NCBI GenBank assembly: GCA_021186555.1 | Contig: JAJKFL010000427.1 | Span: 21,749,238-21,813,237, forward strand | Direction: 5' to 3' | Origin: Reticulitermes speratus | Lineage: Eukaryota > Arthropoda > Insecta > Blattodea > Rhinotermitidae | DNA length: 64,000 nucleotides | In this document: in pieces, positions 1-13,536 of the stretch | How positions within the stretch are numbered: the stretch's first letter is position 1 | Layout: each line of letters begins with the position of its first letter | Translations under genes and position numbers: made by a program | The notes under the pieces: generated by a model | The model's database searches: none | What the model was told of the DNA's origin: nothing | What the model saw: only the letters and a program-made list of their open reading frames with translations

Positions 1-3000
1 TTCAGCTTCTAAAACGCTGAATTGTAACAATTTGAACCTTAACAGTAAACATGACTATTGATTCCATACATTTAAGGAAATGTAAAACCCCAGTAAGTCT
101 AATTATTTTTGTTTGCATATGATGTTATTTGTTAGGTTTAAGTTTGGTAAAAACGAATTTTGCTAATTAAACTACATCAATTCGACTGACGTTACGAGTG
201 AAATATTATGTCATTTGTTGAGTAATCGGAAAGAGTGAATTACAACTATGTCGTTCTTTAGTACATTGACAATTGGAATAATGGATATGTGTACAAAAAT
301 TTAGTTCTTAGACATAGACGTTCTAAGAAAACGCATTTGAAATTTTTAGGCGTTTTCAAACTCTGAAACGCAGAATTGTAACAATTCCAATATTAACCGT
401 AAACATGATTATTGTTTGTATCAGTTTAGGGTAATGTAAAACCCCAGTCAGTTTTGTTTACATATGATCTCATTTCTTTGGTTTAAGTTGAGGGAAAACG
501 AATTTTTCTAATTAAAGGTGCATAATATTACTGAAGTTACGAGTAAAAATTATTGTGATATGTTGTGGAATCAGAAAGAGTGAAATACAACTATGGCGTT
601 CCTTAGAGTCTTGACAATAGGAATAATGGAATTGTGTACTAAAATTTAGTTCTTAGACATAGACGTTCCGAGAAAACACATTTGAAATTTTTAAGCGTTT
701 TCAGCTTCCAAAACGTTGAATTCAAACAATTCTAACTTTAACAGTAAACAAGATTATTGTTTGTATAAATTTAGGGAAAGGTAAAATCCCAGTCTGTCTA
801 ATAGTTTTGTTTACATAGATATATTTCTTTGGTTTAAGTTGAAGTAAATACAAACTGTGTGATTACAGCTACATAAATCTACTGACGTTACGAGTAAAAA
901 TATTGTCTCATATGTTGATAATCAGAAAGAGTGAAATACAACTATGGCGTTCTTTAGTATCTTGACAATAGGAATAATGGATATGTGTACTAAAATTTAA
1001 TTCTTAGACATTGACGTTCCGAGAAACACATTTGAAATTTTTAAGCGTTTTCAGCTTCTAAAACGCTGAATTGTAACAATTCTAATTTTAACCAGTAAAC
1101 AAGATTATTGTTTGTATATATTTAGGGTAATGTAAAACCCAGTAGTCAATAGTTTTGTTTACATATGATGTCATTTCTTTGGTTTAAGTTGAGGTAAAAA
1201 GAATTTGCTGAATTAAAGCTACATCAATTCTACTGACGTTACGAGTAAAATTTATTCATATGTTGAGTAATCAGAAAGAGGAAATACAACTATGGCGTTT
1301 CTTAGGATCTTGACAATAGGAATAATGGATATGTGTACTAAATTTAGTTCTTAGACATTGACGTTTCCGAAGAAAAACAATTTGAAATTTTTAAGCGTTT
1401 TCAGCTTCTAAAACGCTGAATTGTAAACAATTCTAATTTTAACCGTAAACAGATTATTGTTTGTATAAATTTAGGGTAATGTAAAACACCCCAGTCGTAT
1501 AATAGTTTTGTTTACTATGATGTCATTTCTTTGGTTTAAGTTGAGTTAAAACGAATTTGTAATTAAAGCTACATAATATCTACTGACGTTACGAGTAAAA
1601 ATATTGTCTCATATGTTGAGGAATCAGAAAGAGTGAAATACAACTATGGCGTTCTTTAGTATCTTGACAATAGGAATAATGGATATGTGTACTAAAATTT
1701 AGTTCTTAGACATTAGACGTTCCGAGAAAACATTTGAAATTTTTAAGCGTTTTCAGCTTCTAAAACGCTGAATTGAAACAATTCTAACTTTAACCGTAAA
1801 CAAGATTATTGTTTGTATAAATTTAGGGAAAGTAAAACCCCAGTCTGTCTAATAGTTTTGTTTACATATGATGACATTCTTTGGTTTAAGTTGAATTAAA
1901 AATCGAATCTTTGCTGATTACAGCTACATAATATCTACTGACGTTACGAGTAAATATATTGTGCTCATATGTTGAGTAATCAGAAAGAGTGAAATACAGC
2001 TATTGTGTTCTTTAATATCTTGATAATAGGAATAATGGATTTGTCTAATAAATTTAGTTCTTAGACATAGAAGTTCCGAGAAAACACATTTGCAATTTTT
2101 AAGCGTTTTCAGCTTCCAAAACGTTGAATTGAAACAATTCTAATTTTTAACCGTAAACAATATTATTGTTTGTATAAATTTAGGAAAAGGTAAAACCCCA
2201 GTCTGTCTAATAGTTTTGTTTACATATGATGTCACTTCTTTGGTTTAAGTAGAAGTAAAAACGAACTTTGCTGATTAAAGCTACATAATATCTACTGACG
2301 TTAAGAGTATAAATTTTATGTCATATGTTGAGTAATCAGAATGAGTGAAATACATCTATGGCGTTGTTTAGTGTCTTGACAATAGGAATTTTGGAATTGT
2401 TCTACAATTTTGTTCTTAGACATTGACTTCCGAGAAACACGTTTGAATTATTTGAGCGTTTTCAGCTTCTAAAACGATGAATCGTAACAATTATAATTTT
2501 AACCGTAAACAAGATTATTGTTTGTATACATTAAGGGAAATGTAAAACCCCAGTCAGCCTAATAGTTTTTGTTTGCATATGATGACTTTTCTTTTGTTTA
2601 AGTTGAGGTAAAATCGAATTTTGCTAATTAAACAACATTATTCTACTGACGTTACGAGTAAAAATATTATGTGTCATAGTGAATAATCAGAAAGAGTAAA
2701 ATAAACTATGGCGTTCTTTAGTATCTTGACAATAGGAATAATGGATATGTGTACTAAATTTTGTTCTTAGACATAGACGTTCCGAGAAAACACATTTGAA
2801 ATTTTTAAGCGTTTTCAGCTTCCTAAAACGTTGAATTGTAAACAATTAAATTTTAACGTAAACAAATTATTGTTTGTATAAATTTAGGGAAAGTAAAACC
2901 CCAGTCTGTCTAATAGTTTTGTTTACATATGATGTACTTTCTTTGGTTTAAGTTGAGTAAAAACGAACTTTGCTAATTAAGCTACATAATATCTACTGAC

Positions 3001-6000
3001 GTTAAGGTAAAAATTTTATGGTCATAAGTTGAGTAATCAGAAAGAGTGAAATACATCTATGGCGTTCTTTAGTGTCTTGAAATAGGAATAATTGGATAGT
3101 GTTACTAAAATTTGTTCTTAGACATTGACGTTCCGAGAAACACATTTGAAATATTTAAGCGTTTTCAGCTTCTAAAACGCTGAATGTAACAATTAATTTT
3201 AACCGTAAACAAGATTATTGTTTGTATAAATTTAAGGTAATGTAAAACCCCAGTCAGCCTAATAGTTTTGTTTGACATATGATGTACATTTCTTTTGTTT
3301 AAGTTGAGTAAAACGAATTTTGCTAATTAAACACATTAATTCTACTGACGTTACGAGTAAAAATATTATGTGTCATAAGTTGAAATCAGAAAGAACAGAA
3401 AGATGATACACAGGGTTTAATTGAATGAATAGGATTGTCTAAAATTTAGTTTTAACTGAGTCAAAACATTTAATTTAGGTTAGCTTCAAACTGATTTAAA
3501 ATTAATTAACGTAAAGTTATTTTTTAAATTTAGGTGAAACCTCGTATAGTTTTAAATTATTCTGTTTAATAGAAAATTTTATATATAATCTAGACGTCAG
3601 AAAATATTTCTCATATGTTGATATCAAAAGAGTGAAATACAACATGTGTTTTTATATTTGACAATAGGAATAATGGATATGGTACAAATTTAGTTCTTAC
3701 ATGATTCGAGAAAACACATTTGAATTTAAGCGTTTCAGTTCTAAACGCTGAATTGTAACATTAATTTAAGTAAAAAGATATTTTTAATTTATGGATGTAA
3801 AACCTTCGTTAATATTTGTTTCAATGTGTCATTTCTTTGGTTTAAGTTGAGGTAAAAGATTTTCTATTAAGCTACATCAATTCTAGACTTACGGTAAATA
3901 ATTGTCTCATATGTTGATAATCAAAAGGTGATCAACTATGGTTTTATTCTTACAATAGGATAATGATATGTGTACTAAATTATTCTTGACATTGAGTTCG
4001 AGAAACATTTGAATTTAAGCGTTTTCAGCTCAAAACGCTGATTGTAACATTTAATTTAACAGAAACAGATATTTTTGTATATTAGGAGTAAAACCATAGT
4101 CTAATATTTTGTTTCATATGATGTATTTTTGTTTAAGTGAGTAAAATGATTTTGCTAATTAATACATCAATTCTACTGACTTACAGTAAAAATATTATTC
4201 AATGTTGAGTAATAAAAAGGAAATAACTATGGCGTTTGTGTTTGACATTAGGAATAATGGATATGTGTACAAAATTTAGTTCTTAGACATTGACGTTCCG
4301 AGAAACACATTTGAAATTTTTAAGCGTTTTCAGCTTCTAAAACGCTGAATTGTAACAATTATAATTTTAACCGTAAACAAGATTATTGTTTGTATAAATT
4401 TTGGTAATGTAAAACCCCATTCGGTCTAATAGTTTTGTTTACATATGATGTCATTTCTTTGGTTTAATTTTGAGGTAAAACGAATTTTGCTAATTAAACT
4501 ACATCAATTCTACTGACGTTACGAGTAAAATATATGTCTCATATGTTGAGTAATCAGAAAGAGTGAAATACAACTATGCGTTCTTTAGTATTTGACAATA
4601 GGAATAATGATATGTGTACTAAAATTTAATTCTTATACATTGAGTTCCGAGAAAACACATTTGAAATTTTAAGCGTTTTCAGCTTCTAAAACGCTGAATT
4701 GTAACAATTATAATTTTAACCGTAAACAGATTTTTTTGTATAATTTAAGGAAATGTAAAACCCCAGTCAGTCAATAGTTTTGTTTACATATGATGTCATT
4801 TCTTTGGTTTAAGTTGAGGTAAAAACGAATTTTGCTAATTAAAGCTACATCAATTCTACTGACCTTACGAGTAAAAATATTATGTTCATATGTTGAGTAA
4901 TCAGAATGAAACACTTGGAATATGACTATGGCGTAGTTTAGTGTCTTAACAATAGGAATAATGGATATGTGTACTAAAATTTAGTTCTTAGACATTGACG
5001 TTCCGAAGAAACATTTGAAATTTTAAGCGTTTTCAGCTTCCAAAACGCTGAATTGTTACAATTCTAATTTTAACAGTAAACAACTTTATTGTTTGTATAT
5101 ATTTAGGGTAATGAAAAACCCCAGTTTGTCTAATAGTTTTATTTACATATGATGTCATTTATTTGGTTTAAGTTGAAGTAAAAACGAACTTTGCTGATTA
5201 AAGCTACATCTATTCTACTGACGTTACGAGTAAAATTTTTATCTCATATGTTGAGTAATCAGAAAGAGAGTAATACAACTATGGCGTTCTTTGGTATCTT
5301 GACAATAGGAATAATGGATATGTGTACTAAAATTTAGTTCTTAGACATAGACGTTCCGAGAAAAACATTTGAAATTTTTAAGCGTTTTCAGCTTCCAAAA
5401 CGTTGAATTGAAACAATTCTAACATTAACCGTAAACAAGTATATTGTCTGTATAAATTTAGGGAAATGTAAAACCCCAGTCTGTCTAATAGTTTTGTTTA
5501 CATATGATGTCATTTCTTTGGTTTGAGTTTAAGTAAAAAACGAACTTTGCTGATTGAACAACGTCAGTTCTACTGACGATACGAGTAATAATTTAATCTC
5601 ATATGTTGAGTAATCAGAAAGAGTGAAATACAACTATGGTGTTCTTTAATATCTTGATAATAGGAATAATGGATTTGTCTAATAAAATTTAGTTCTTAGA
5701 CATAGAAGTTCCGAGAAAACACATTTGCAATTTTTAAGCGTTTTCAGCTTCTAAAACGCTGAATTGAAACAATTCTAACCTTAACCGTAGACAAGATTAT
5801 TGTTTGTATAAATTTAGGGAAAGGTAAAATCCTAGTCTGTCTAATAGATTTGTTTACATATGATGTCATTTCTTTGGTGTAAGTTGAAGTAAAAACAAAC
5901 TTTGCTGATTAAAGGTACATAATATCTACTTACCTTACGAGTAAAAATATAGTCTCATATGTTGAGGATTCAGAAAGAGTGAAATACAAATATGGCGTTC

Positions 6001-9000
6001 TTTAGTATCTTGACATTAGGATTAATGGATATGTGTACTAAAATTTAGTTCTTAAACATAGACGTTCCGAGAAAACTCATTTGACATTTTTAAGCGTTTT
6101 CAGCTTCCAAAACGTTCAATTAAATCAATTCTAACTTTAACCGTAAACAAGATTATTGTTTGTAAAAATTTAGGAAAAAGGTTAAACCCCAGTCTGTCTA
6201 ATAGTTTTATTTACACATGATGTCACTTCTTTGGTTTAAGTTGAAGTAAAAACGAACTTTGCTGATTACTGCTACATAACGTTACGAGTATATATATTGT
6301 GTCTCATATGTTGAGTAATCAGAAAGAGTAAAATACAACTATGGTGTTCTTAATATCTTGATAATAGGAATAATGAATTTATCTAATAAAATTTAGTTCT
6401 TAGACATAGAAGTTCCGAGAAAACACATTTGCAATTTTTAAGCGTTTTCAGCTTCCAAAACGTTGAATTGAAACAATTCTAACTTTAACCGTAAACAATA
6501 TTATCTTTAGTGTCTTGACAATAGGAATTTTGGATATGTGTTCTACAATTATGTCTTTAGACATTGACGTTCCGAGAAAACACGTTTCATATATTTGAGC
6601 GTTTTCAGCTTCTAAACGATGAATCGTAACAATTATAATTTTAACCGTAAACAAGATTGATGTCATTTCTTTGGTTTAAGTTGAGGCAAAATCTAATTTT
6701 GCTAATTAAAGCTACATTATATCTACTGACGTTACGAGTAAAAATATTGTCTCATAAGTTGAGGAATCAGAAAGAGTGAAATACAACTATGTCGTTCTTT
6801 AGTATATTGACAATAGGAATAATGGATATGTGTACTAAACTTTAGTTCTTAGACATTGACGTTCCGAGAAAACACATTTGAAATTTTTAAGAGTTTTCAG
6901 CTTCTAAATCGCTGAGTTGAAACAATTCTAACTTTAACCGTAAACAACATTATTGTGTGTATAAATTTAGGGTAATGTTAAGACCCAGACTGTCTAATAA
7001 TTTTGTTTACATATGATGTCATATCTTTGGTTTAAGTTGAGGTAAATAAGAATTTTGCAAATTAAAGTTCCATTAAAACTACTGACGTCACGAGTAAAAA
7101 TATTATGTCTCATATGTCGAGTAATCAGAAAGAGTGAAATACAAGTATGGCGTTCTTTAGTATCTTGACAATAGGAATAATGGATATGTGTACTAAAATT
7201 ATTTCTTAGACATTGACGTTCAGAGATTACACATTTGAAATTTTTAAGCATTTTGAGCTTCTAAAACGCTTAATTGAAACAACTCTAACTTTAGCAGTAA
7301 ACAACGTTATTGTGTGTATAAATTTAGGGTAATGTTAAGACACCAGTCTGTCTAAGAGTTTTGTTTACATATGATAACATTTCTTTGTATTAATTTGAGA
7401 TAAAAACGAATTTTGCAAATTAAAGCTCCATTAAATCTACTGACGTTACGAGTAAAAATATTATGTCTCATATGTTGAGTAATCAGAATGAGTGAAATAA
7501 AACTATGGCGTTTTTATTATCTTGACATTAGGAATAATTGATATGTGTACTAATCTTTAGTTCTTATACATAGAATTTCCGACAAAACACATTAGAAATT
7601 TTTAAGCGTTTTGAGTTTCTAAAACGCTGAATAGAAACAATTCAATCTTTAAAAGTAAACATCATTATTGTGTGTATAATTTTAGGGTAATGTTAAGATT
7701 CCAGTCCGTCTAATAGTTTTGTTTACATATGATGTCATTTCTTTGGTTTAATTTGAGGTAAAAACCTATTTTGCAAATTAAAGTTCCATTAAAACTACTG
7801 ACGTTACGAGTAAAAAGATTATGTCTCATATGTTGAGTAATCAGAAAGAGTGAAATACAACTATGGCGTTCTTTAGTATCTTGACAATAGGAATAATGGA
7901 TATGTGTACTAAAATTTAGTTCTTAGACATTGACGTTCCGAGAAAACTCATTTGAAATTTTAAAGATTATTGATCTTCTAAAACGCTGAATTGAAACAAT
8001 TCTAACTTTAACAGTAAACAACATTATTGTGTGTATAAATTTAGGGTACTGTTAATACACCAGTCTGTCTAATAGTTTTGTTTACATATGATGTAATTTC
8101 TTTGGTTCAAGTTGAGGTAAAAACGAATTTTGCAAATTAAAGCTACATTAAATCTTCTGACGTTAAGAGTAAAAATATTATGTCTCATATGTTGAATAAT
8201 CAGAAAGAGTGAAATATAACTATGGCGTTCCTTAGTACCTTGACAATAGGAATATTGGATATGTGTACTAAAATTTAGTTCTTAGACATTGACGTTCCGA
8301 GAAAACACATGTGAAATTTTTAAGAGTTTTTAGCTTCTAAAACGCTGAATTGATACAATTCTAACTTTAAGAGTAAAGAACATTATTGTGGGTATAAATT
8401 TAGGGTAATGTTAAGACACCAGACTGTCTAATAATTTTGTTTACATATGATATCATATCTTTGGTTTAAGTTGAGGTAAAAACGAATTTTGCAAATTATA
8501 GTTCCATTAAATCTACTGACGTTACGAGTAAAAATATTGTCTCATAATTTGAGTAATCAGAAAGAGTGAAATACAACTATGGCGTTCTTTAGTATCTTGA
8601 CAAAGGAATAATAGATATGTGTACTAAAATTTAGTTCTTACACATTGACGTTCCGAGAAAACTCATTTGAAATTTTTAAGGGTTTTGATCTTCTAAAACG
8701 CTGAATTGAAACAATTCTAATTTTAAAAGTAAACAACATAATTGTGGGTATAAATTTAGTGTAATGTTAGGACACCAGTCAGTCTAATAGTTTTGTTTAC
8801 ATATGATGTCATTTCTTTGGTTTAAGTTGAGGTAAAAACGAATTTTGCAAATTAAATTTCCATTGAAACTACTGACGTTACGAGTAAAAATATTATGTCT
8901 CATAAGTTGAGTAATCAGAAAGAGTGAAATACAAGTATGGCGTCTTTAGTATCTTGGCAATAGGAATAATGGATATGTGTACTAAAATTTAGTTCTTAGA

Positions 9001-10473
9001 CATTGACGTTCAAAGAAAACCAATTTGAAATTTTTAAGCGTTTTGATCTTCTAAAACGCTGAATGGAAACAATTCTAACTTTAACAGTAAACAACATTAT
9101 TGTGTGTATAAATTTAGGGTAATTGTAATACACCAGTCTGTCTAATAATTTTGTTTACATTTGATGTCATTTCTTTGGTTTAAGTTGAAGTAAAAACGAA
9201 TTTTGCAAATTAAATCTCCTTTAAATCTACTGACTTTACGTGTAAAAATATTATGTCTCATAAGTTGAGTAATCAGAAAGAGTGAAATACACGTATGGCG
9301 TTCTTTAGTATCTTGACAATAGGAATAATGGATATGTGTACTAAAATTTAGTTCTTATACATTGACGTTCCGAGAAAACTCATTTCAAATTTTTAAGCGT
9401 ATTGATCGTCTAAAACGCTTAATCGAAACGATTCTACCTTTAACAGTAAACAACATTATTGTGTGGTATAAATTTAGGGTAATGTTAATACACCAGTCTG
9501 TCTAATAGTTTTGTTTACATATGATGCCATTTCTTTGGTTTAAGTTGACGTAAAAACGAATTTTTAATATTAAAGTTCCATTAAAACTACTGACGTTACG
9601 AGAAAAAATATTGTGTCTCATATGTTGAGTAATCAGAACGAGTGAAATACAACTATGGTTTTCTTTAGTATCTTGACAAGATGAATAATGAATATGTGTA
9701 CTGAAATTTAGTTCTTAGACATTGACGTTCCGAGAAAACACATTTAAAATTTTTAAGCGTTTTGAGCTTCTAAAACGCTGAATTGAAACATTTCTATCTT
9801 TAACAGTAAACAACATTATTGTGTGTATAAATTTATGATAATGTTAAGACACCAGTCTGTCTAATAGTTTTGTTTACATATGATGTCATTTCTTTGGTTT
9901 AAGTTGAGGTAAATACGAATTTTGCACACTAAAACACCATTAAATCTACTGACGTTACGATTAAAATTATTATGTCTTATATGTTTTGTAATCGGAAAGA
10001 GTGAAATACAACTATGGCGTTCTTTATTATCTTGACAATAGGAATAATGGATATGTGTACTAAAATTTAGTTCTTAGACATTGAGGTTCCGAGAAAACAC
10101 ATTTAAAATTTTTAAGCGTTTTGAGCTTCTAAAACGCTGAATTGAAACATTTCTATCTTTAACAGTAAACAACATTATTGTGTGTATAAATTTATGATAA
10201 TGTTAAGACACCAAACTGTCTAATAGTTTTGTTTACATATGATGTCATTGTTTTTTTTAAGTTGAGGTAAAAACGAATTTTGTAAACTAAAGCTCCTTTA
10301 AATCTACTGACGTTACGAGTAAAATTATTATGTCTCATATGTTACGTAATCAGAAAGAGTGAAATACAACTATGGCGGTCTTTAGTATCTTGACAATAGG
10401 AATAATGGATATGTGTAATAAAATTTTGTTTTTAGACTTTGACGTTCCGAGAAAACACATTTGAAATTTTTAA
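1..10473 (+). repeat. Satellite A: ~30 head-to-tail monomers of ~350-358 bp
   Basis: The same AT-rich unit recurs from base 1 to the LINE at 10,474. The landmark ttcagcttctaaaacgctga recurs near 1, 355, 700, 1050, 1400, 1752, 2108, 2461 and 2814, and onward near 7259, 7616, 7974, 8333, 9048, 9766 and 10124. Spacing is ~350 early and ~358 late. Each monomer carries gacgttccgag and gacgttacgag once each, and a short dyad agcgtttt/aaaacgct. Two variants exist. A1 (1 to ~6,870) reads gtaaaaccccagtctg, and A2 (~6,870 to 10,473) reads gttaagacaccagtctg and caacattattgtgtgt. Short ORFs in the array recur with the unit and are not genes. A centromeric or heterochromatic role is possible but not shown. 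Confidence 0.97.
3400..4260. other. Deletion-riddled satellite stretch
   Basis: Roughly two and a half monomers here keep the satellite order but lack many single bases and short runs. Examples are gtttcagttctaaacgctg for the usual gttttcagcttctaaaacgctg, and aatttaagcg for aatttttaagcg. Losses greatly outnumber substitutions and cluster at homopolymers, so the local monomer shrinks toward ~300 bp. This looks more like a consensus error in long-read assembly of a satellite than biological decay. Confidence 0.6.
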
Positions 10474-10633
10474 CTTCCACCACTGATGAAGAACATGACA
10501 TGAGCCGACCGCCCTTTATAAGAATAATAAAGCCACGCACGGACGTTGACGCAACGGAAGAGAGAAGAAGCAACAGAATCATGAGAAATAAGAAACACAT
10601 CAACTATCAATCATACCCCACTCCACAATGTTG

Positions 10634-11372
10634 CGACAATAAATATAAACGGAATTCAAGCAGAGACGAGATTGACCATGCTGCACGAGTTTTGTAATCA
10701 CCATGACATAGATATCCTACTTCTACAAGAAGTTACACACCACATCTTCGACATAATACAACATCGGAACAAATATATCAACGTCGGCTCCGAAAGACGA
10801 GGGACAGACATCTTTACAAAAGAATATATCCATTTGATAGATATAAAATACCTCCCCTCGGGAAGAGGCATGGCCGGAAAATATCAAAATATGTATATTA
10901 TCAACGTATACGCACCTTCAGGTACCAGCGAAAAATGGGAAAAGACGAATTTTTTATATCAGAACTGCCATATCTTCTTCAACCCACGTCCCACGACTAT
11001 ATAATCGGAGGTGAATTTAATTGTGTATTAATTCAAACAGACTGCACTGGTCCACCTACAATGTGCAAGCCTCTAGAATTATTTATAAAACGCTGCCAAC
11101 TCATCGATGTGTGGGATATTACCAAAATTCAATCAGAATATACTCATTATACAAGACACGGAGCGTCCCGTTTTGACCGAATATATATGACCAAAACAGT
11201 GTACCAAAACAAACTTACAGCCACCACTTTGGCAGCGGCCTTCACTGACCACAATGCAGTGAGGATACAGCTCCGAGAAACACAAACACCGCCCCACTGG
11301 GGACGAGATGTGTGGAAACTAAATACAACATTGCTACAGATAGACGGAATTAAAGAGGCGTTTCGACAATAG
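10634..11372 (+). pseudogene. LINE ORF2 endonuclease domain, frameshifted
   Basis: This is the EEP-type endonuclease that nicks target DNA for LINE integration. Reading begins at codons for NINGI (the N-terminal Asn motif) near 10,646. It continues through LLLQEV (catalytic Glu) and NVYAPSG, then shifts frame in a T-run near 10,950-10,957. It resumes with GGEFNCVL, where families usually have GGDFN, then SRFDRIY and TDHNAV, the last His pair of the fold. An in-frame TAG at 11,370-11,372 sits just before a conserved Trp codon. The linker toward the reverse transcriptase continues in other frames with a second shift at an A9 run near 11,714-11,722. The family assignment is strong and the protein is dead. 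Confidence 0.85.
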
Positions 11373-11465
11373 TGGGAGCGGTTAAGTTCAAAACAGACGT
11401 GGTACGGAACCAAAGGACGATGGTGGGAAACTTGCGCTAAAAGTGGAATAAAATGATTTTTCCAA

Positions 11466-11943
11466 ATGGAGGGCAGAGAAAGAGCACAGAACAAAAAAGC
11501 GCAATTAGAATTTTACTATACGTGCATTTATGACCTGCTACGAACACCGAACAACTTCCTTGATCTACATGTGAAATTAAAATACTATAAGGCCAAAATA
11601 ATACAATTGCACAGTAATCACATGCAACATCTACAAGCGGAGTTACGAGGGAACATAACAGTCCCAGACGAACAACCATCCTTATATCACATCATCACCA
11701 GACAACAACTGCGGAAAAAAAAACTTCATTACGGAAATCACAGACAAAAGTAACGTCCGACAAACACAACAACATAATATAAGGAAAACGTTCTACACAG
11801 AACTACACGCACGCTTCGCGCACATACCCATACACAAAAATAGCCAAGAACAAATACACTCTGTCATCGCCCCAACAATAGAAGCCGAAACACAAGAACT
11901 CATAAACGGACAGATCACTTCTCATGAACTACAGGTAGCTATA
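11466..11943 (+). pseudogene. LINE ORF2 linker between endonuclease and RT
   Basis: This is a basic, helix-prone linker. It runs as an open frame at 11,466-11,753 and then, after a one-base slip in the A9 run, in the frame that leads directly into the reverse transcriptase (through ELHARFAHIPIH and QELINGQITSHEL). It has no recognisable domain. Such linkers are normal in L1/Tx1-type ORF2 proteins. It is listed because the frame change shows that the lesion lies at a homopolymer and may be a sequencing error. Confidence 0.65.
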
Positions 11944-13071
11944 ATGCAAGCACCCAAAACCAAATCACCAGGAGCTGACGGCATTACAGCAGAATTCTAT
12001 CAGTGGGGTATCGATATTTTACAGAACGATTTATTACAATTATATAACGATTTTTTTGCAACAGGACAAATCACGCAGGGCCATGCACATGGAATAATAG
12101 TCTGCATACCAAAAACTAACAACCCGATATCAGTAGAAGACTTCCGACCTCTTACCCTAATGAACACGGACTACAAGATCTATGCACGCATCCTAGCTAA
12201 CCGCCTCAAGCCTACGATGAACGCTGTACTACACGCCACGCAATACAGTGCAGTTCCAGGACGAAACATATTGGAAGCAACAGCGGCCATACGAGACATC
12301 ATTGCGGCAGGCAATACCAGGCGTAGTGGTATATGTTTAGTAACATTAGATATCACAAAGGCATTTGACAATATATCACATGAATACCTACAAGGTTTAT
12401 TGGAAACATACAAATATGGTACTGGCATCACGAGAGCGATACTATCATTGTATAAACAGGCGACCTCACGTATAACGATTAATGGACACAATACAAGCGA
12501 CCTACAAATAAGATGCTCCATTCGACAAGGTTGTCCGCTCAGCTCCGTCCTTTATGCATTAGCTGTCAATCCCTTCCTCCTACTCCTTAATAGACACTTA
12601 CAAGGTATTAAAATTGATAATAGTCATAACATTGCATGTGTGGCCTACACCGACGATGTTACGGTATTAATTACCAACAAACGAGACATACAGGTATTAC
12701 ATCGCGTCATCTCCATATACGAAAATGCCACGGGTGCGAGAATTAATTGGGGGAAGTCAAAGGGACTCCCAATTGGAAGATGGGATCGAAATCAACAGTT
12801 ACAAGGAATACAATATACCAATGTAGCCAAAATATTAGGCATTACCTATGGAGCAGACATCCCTGCATCGATAGAGCATACGTGGACAACGAAAATCCAT
12901 CAGATTCAAGGTAGTGTACAGGACTACCACACACGGAAATTGGACATTCAGCAACGAATATGGTCGTGTAACACATGGTATCTTTCCAAACTTTGGTATG
13001 CCGCACAAATACTCCCAATTACGACCCAGCACACCCAACAAATCACGACGAACTTAGTCAGATATCTTTGA
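11944..13071 (+). pseudogene. LINE reverse transcriptase core (L1/Tx1-like)
   Basis: This 375-codon open stretch holds the RT palm and thumb. It begins with KSPGADGITAEFYQ, then FRPLTLMNTDYKIYARILAN, motif A as LDITKAFDNI, RQGCPLSSVLYAL, and motif C as AYTDDV, where LINEs usually have FADD or YADD. The two catalytic aspartates are retained. AKILGITYG marks the thumb. The order and wording resemble L1/Tx1 rather than Jockey or RTE. The frame is closed at 13,069 by a stop, and recognisable ORF2 sequence continues beyond it (a segment like IFRVPITTLYKRE near 13,080), so this is a fragment of a broken ORF2 and not a separate gene. Confidence 0.88.
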
Positions 13072-13329
13072 AAAGGATGGATTTTTAGAGTCCCTATTAC
13101 TACATTATACAAAAGAGAACGGAAGGTGGGCTAGGTGTAATTCATATAAAGGCGAAATGTGATACACTGTACATGAATAGACTTCAACAACAGAGACATA
13201 CCTCCAACAGTATCACAGCTCGTTGGATAACCAATATAATGACAAATTACAAACAGACAACACCCCCAATTGGGCGAATATACCACCCACCATAGAATAC
13301 CTTAGACTGTACTTCCAAGAACAGTCGTA

Positions 13330-13331
13330 TA
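13330..13331. other. TA target-site duplication, left side of mariner
   Basis: A TA dinucleotide abuts the left inverted repeat and is matched by TA at 14,664-14,665, as expected for Tc1/mariner integration. Confidence 0.85.
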
Positions 13332-13357
13332 CGAGGGCTGTCCAAAAAGTATCCGAC
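13332..13357 (+). repeat. Mariner left terminal inverted repeat
   Basis: The 26 bp start cgagggctgtccaaaaagta. The right copy differs by one base in the first 20 (cgaggtctg). This is the expected transposase binding end. Confidence 0.92.
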
Positions 13358-13536
13358 TATATTTTTTCCCGCGGTAAGTAATGGCGAAAGGGTGGGGAAA
13401 CTGAGCGTAGTGGTAGAAGGGACTTTCATGCGCATGCGTGATTTTTTGCTGCCTCGCAACACCGCCGGATGCGTCTGTCGCTGCCAGATAGCGAAGTGGT
13501 GTAACACGTGTTCGTCGCATTCTCGTTTCGCTCAAG

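Noticed and set aside
6448-10603. Short ORFs within the satellite
   Set aside because: They recur with the monomer and change with its indels.
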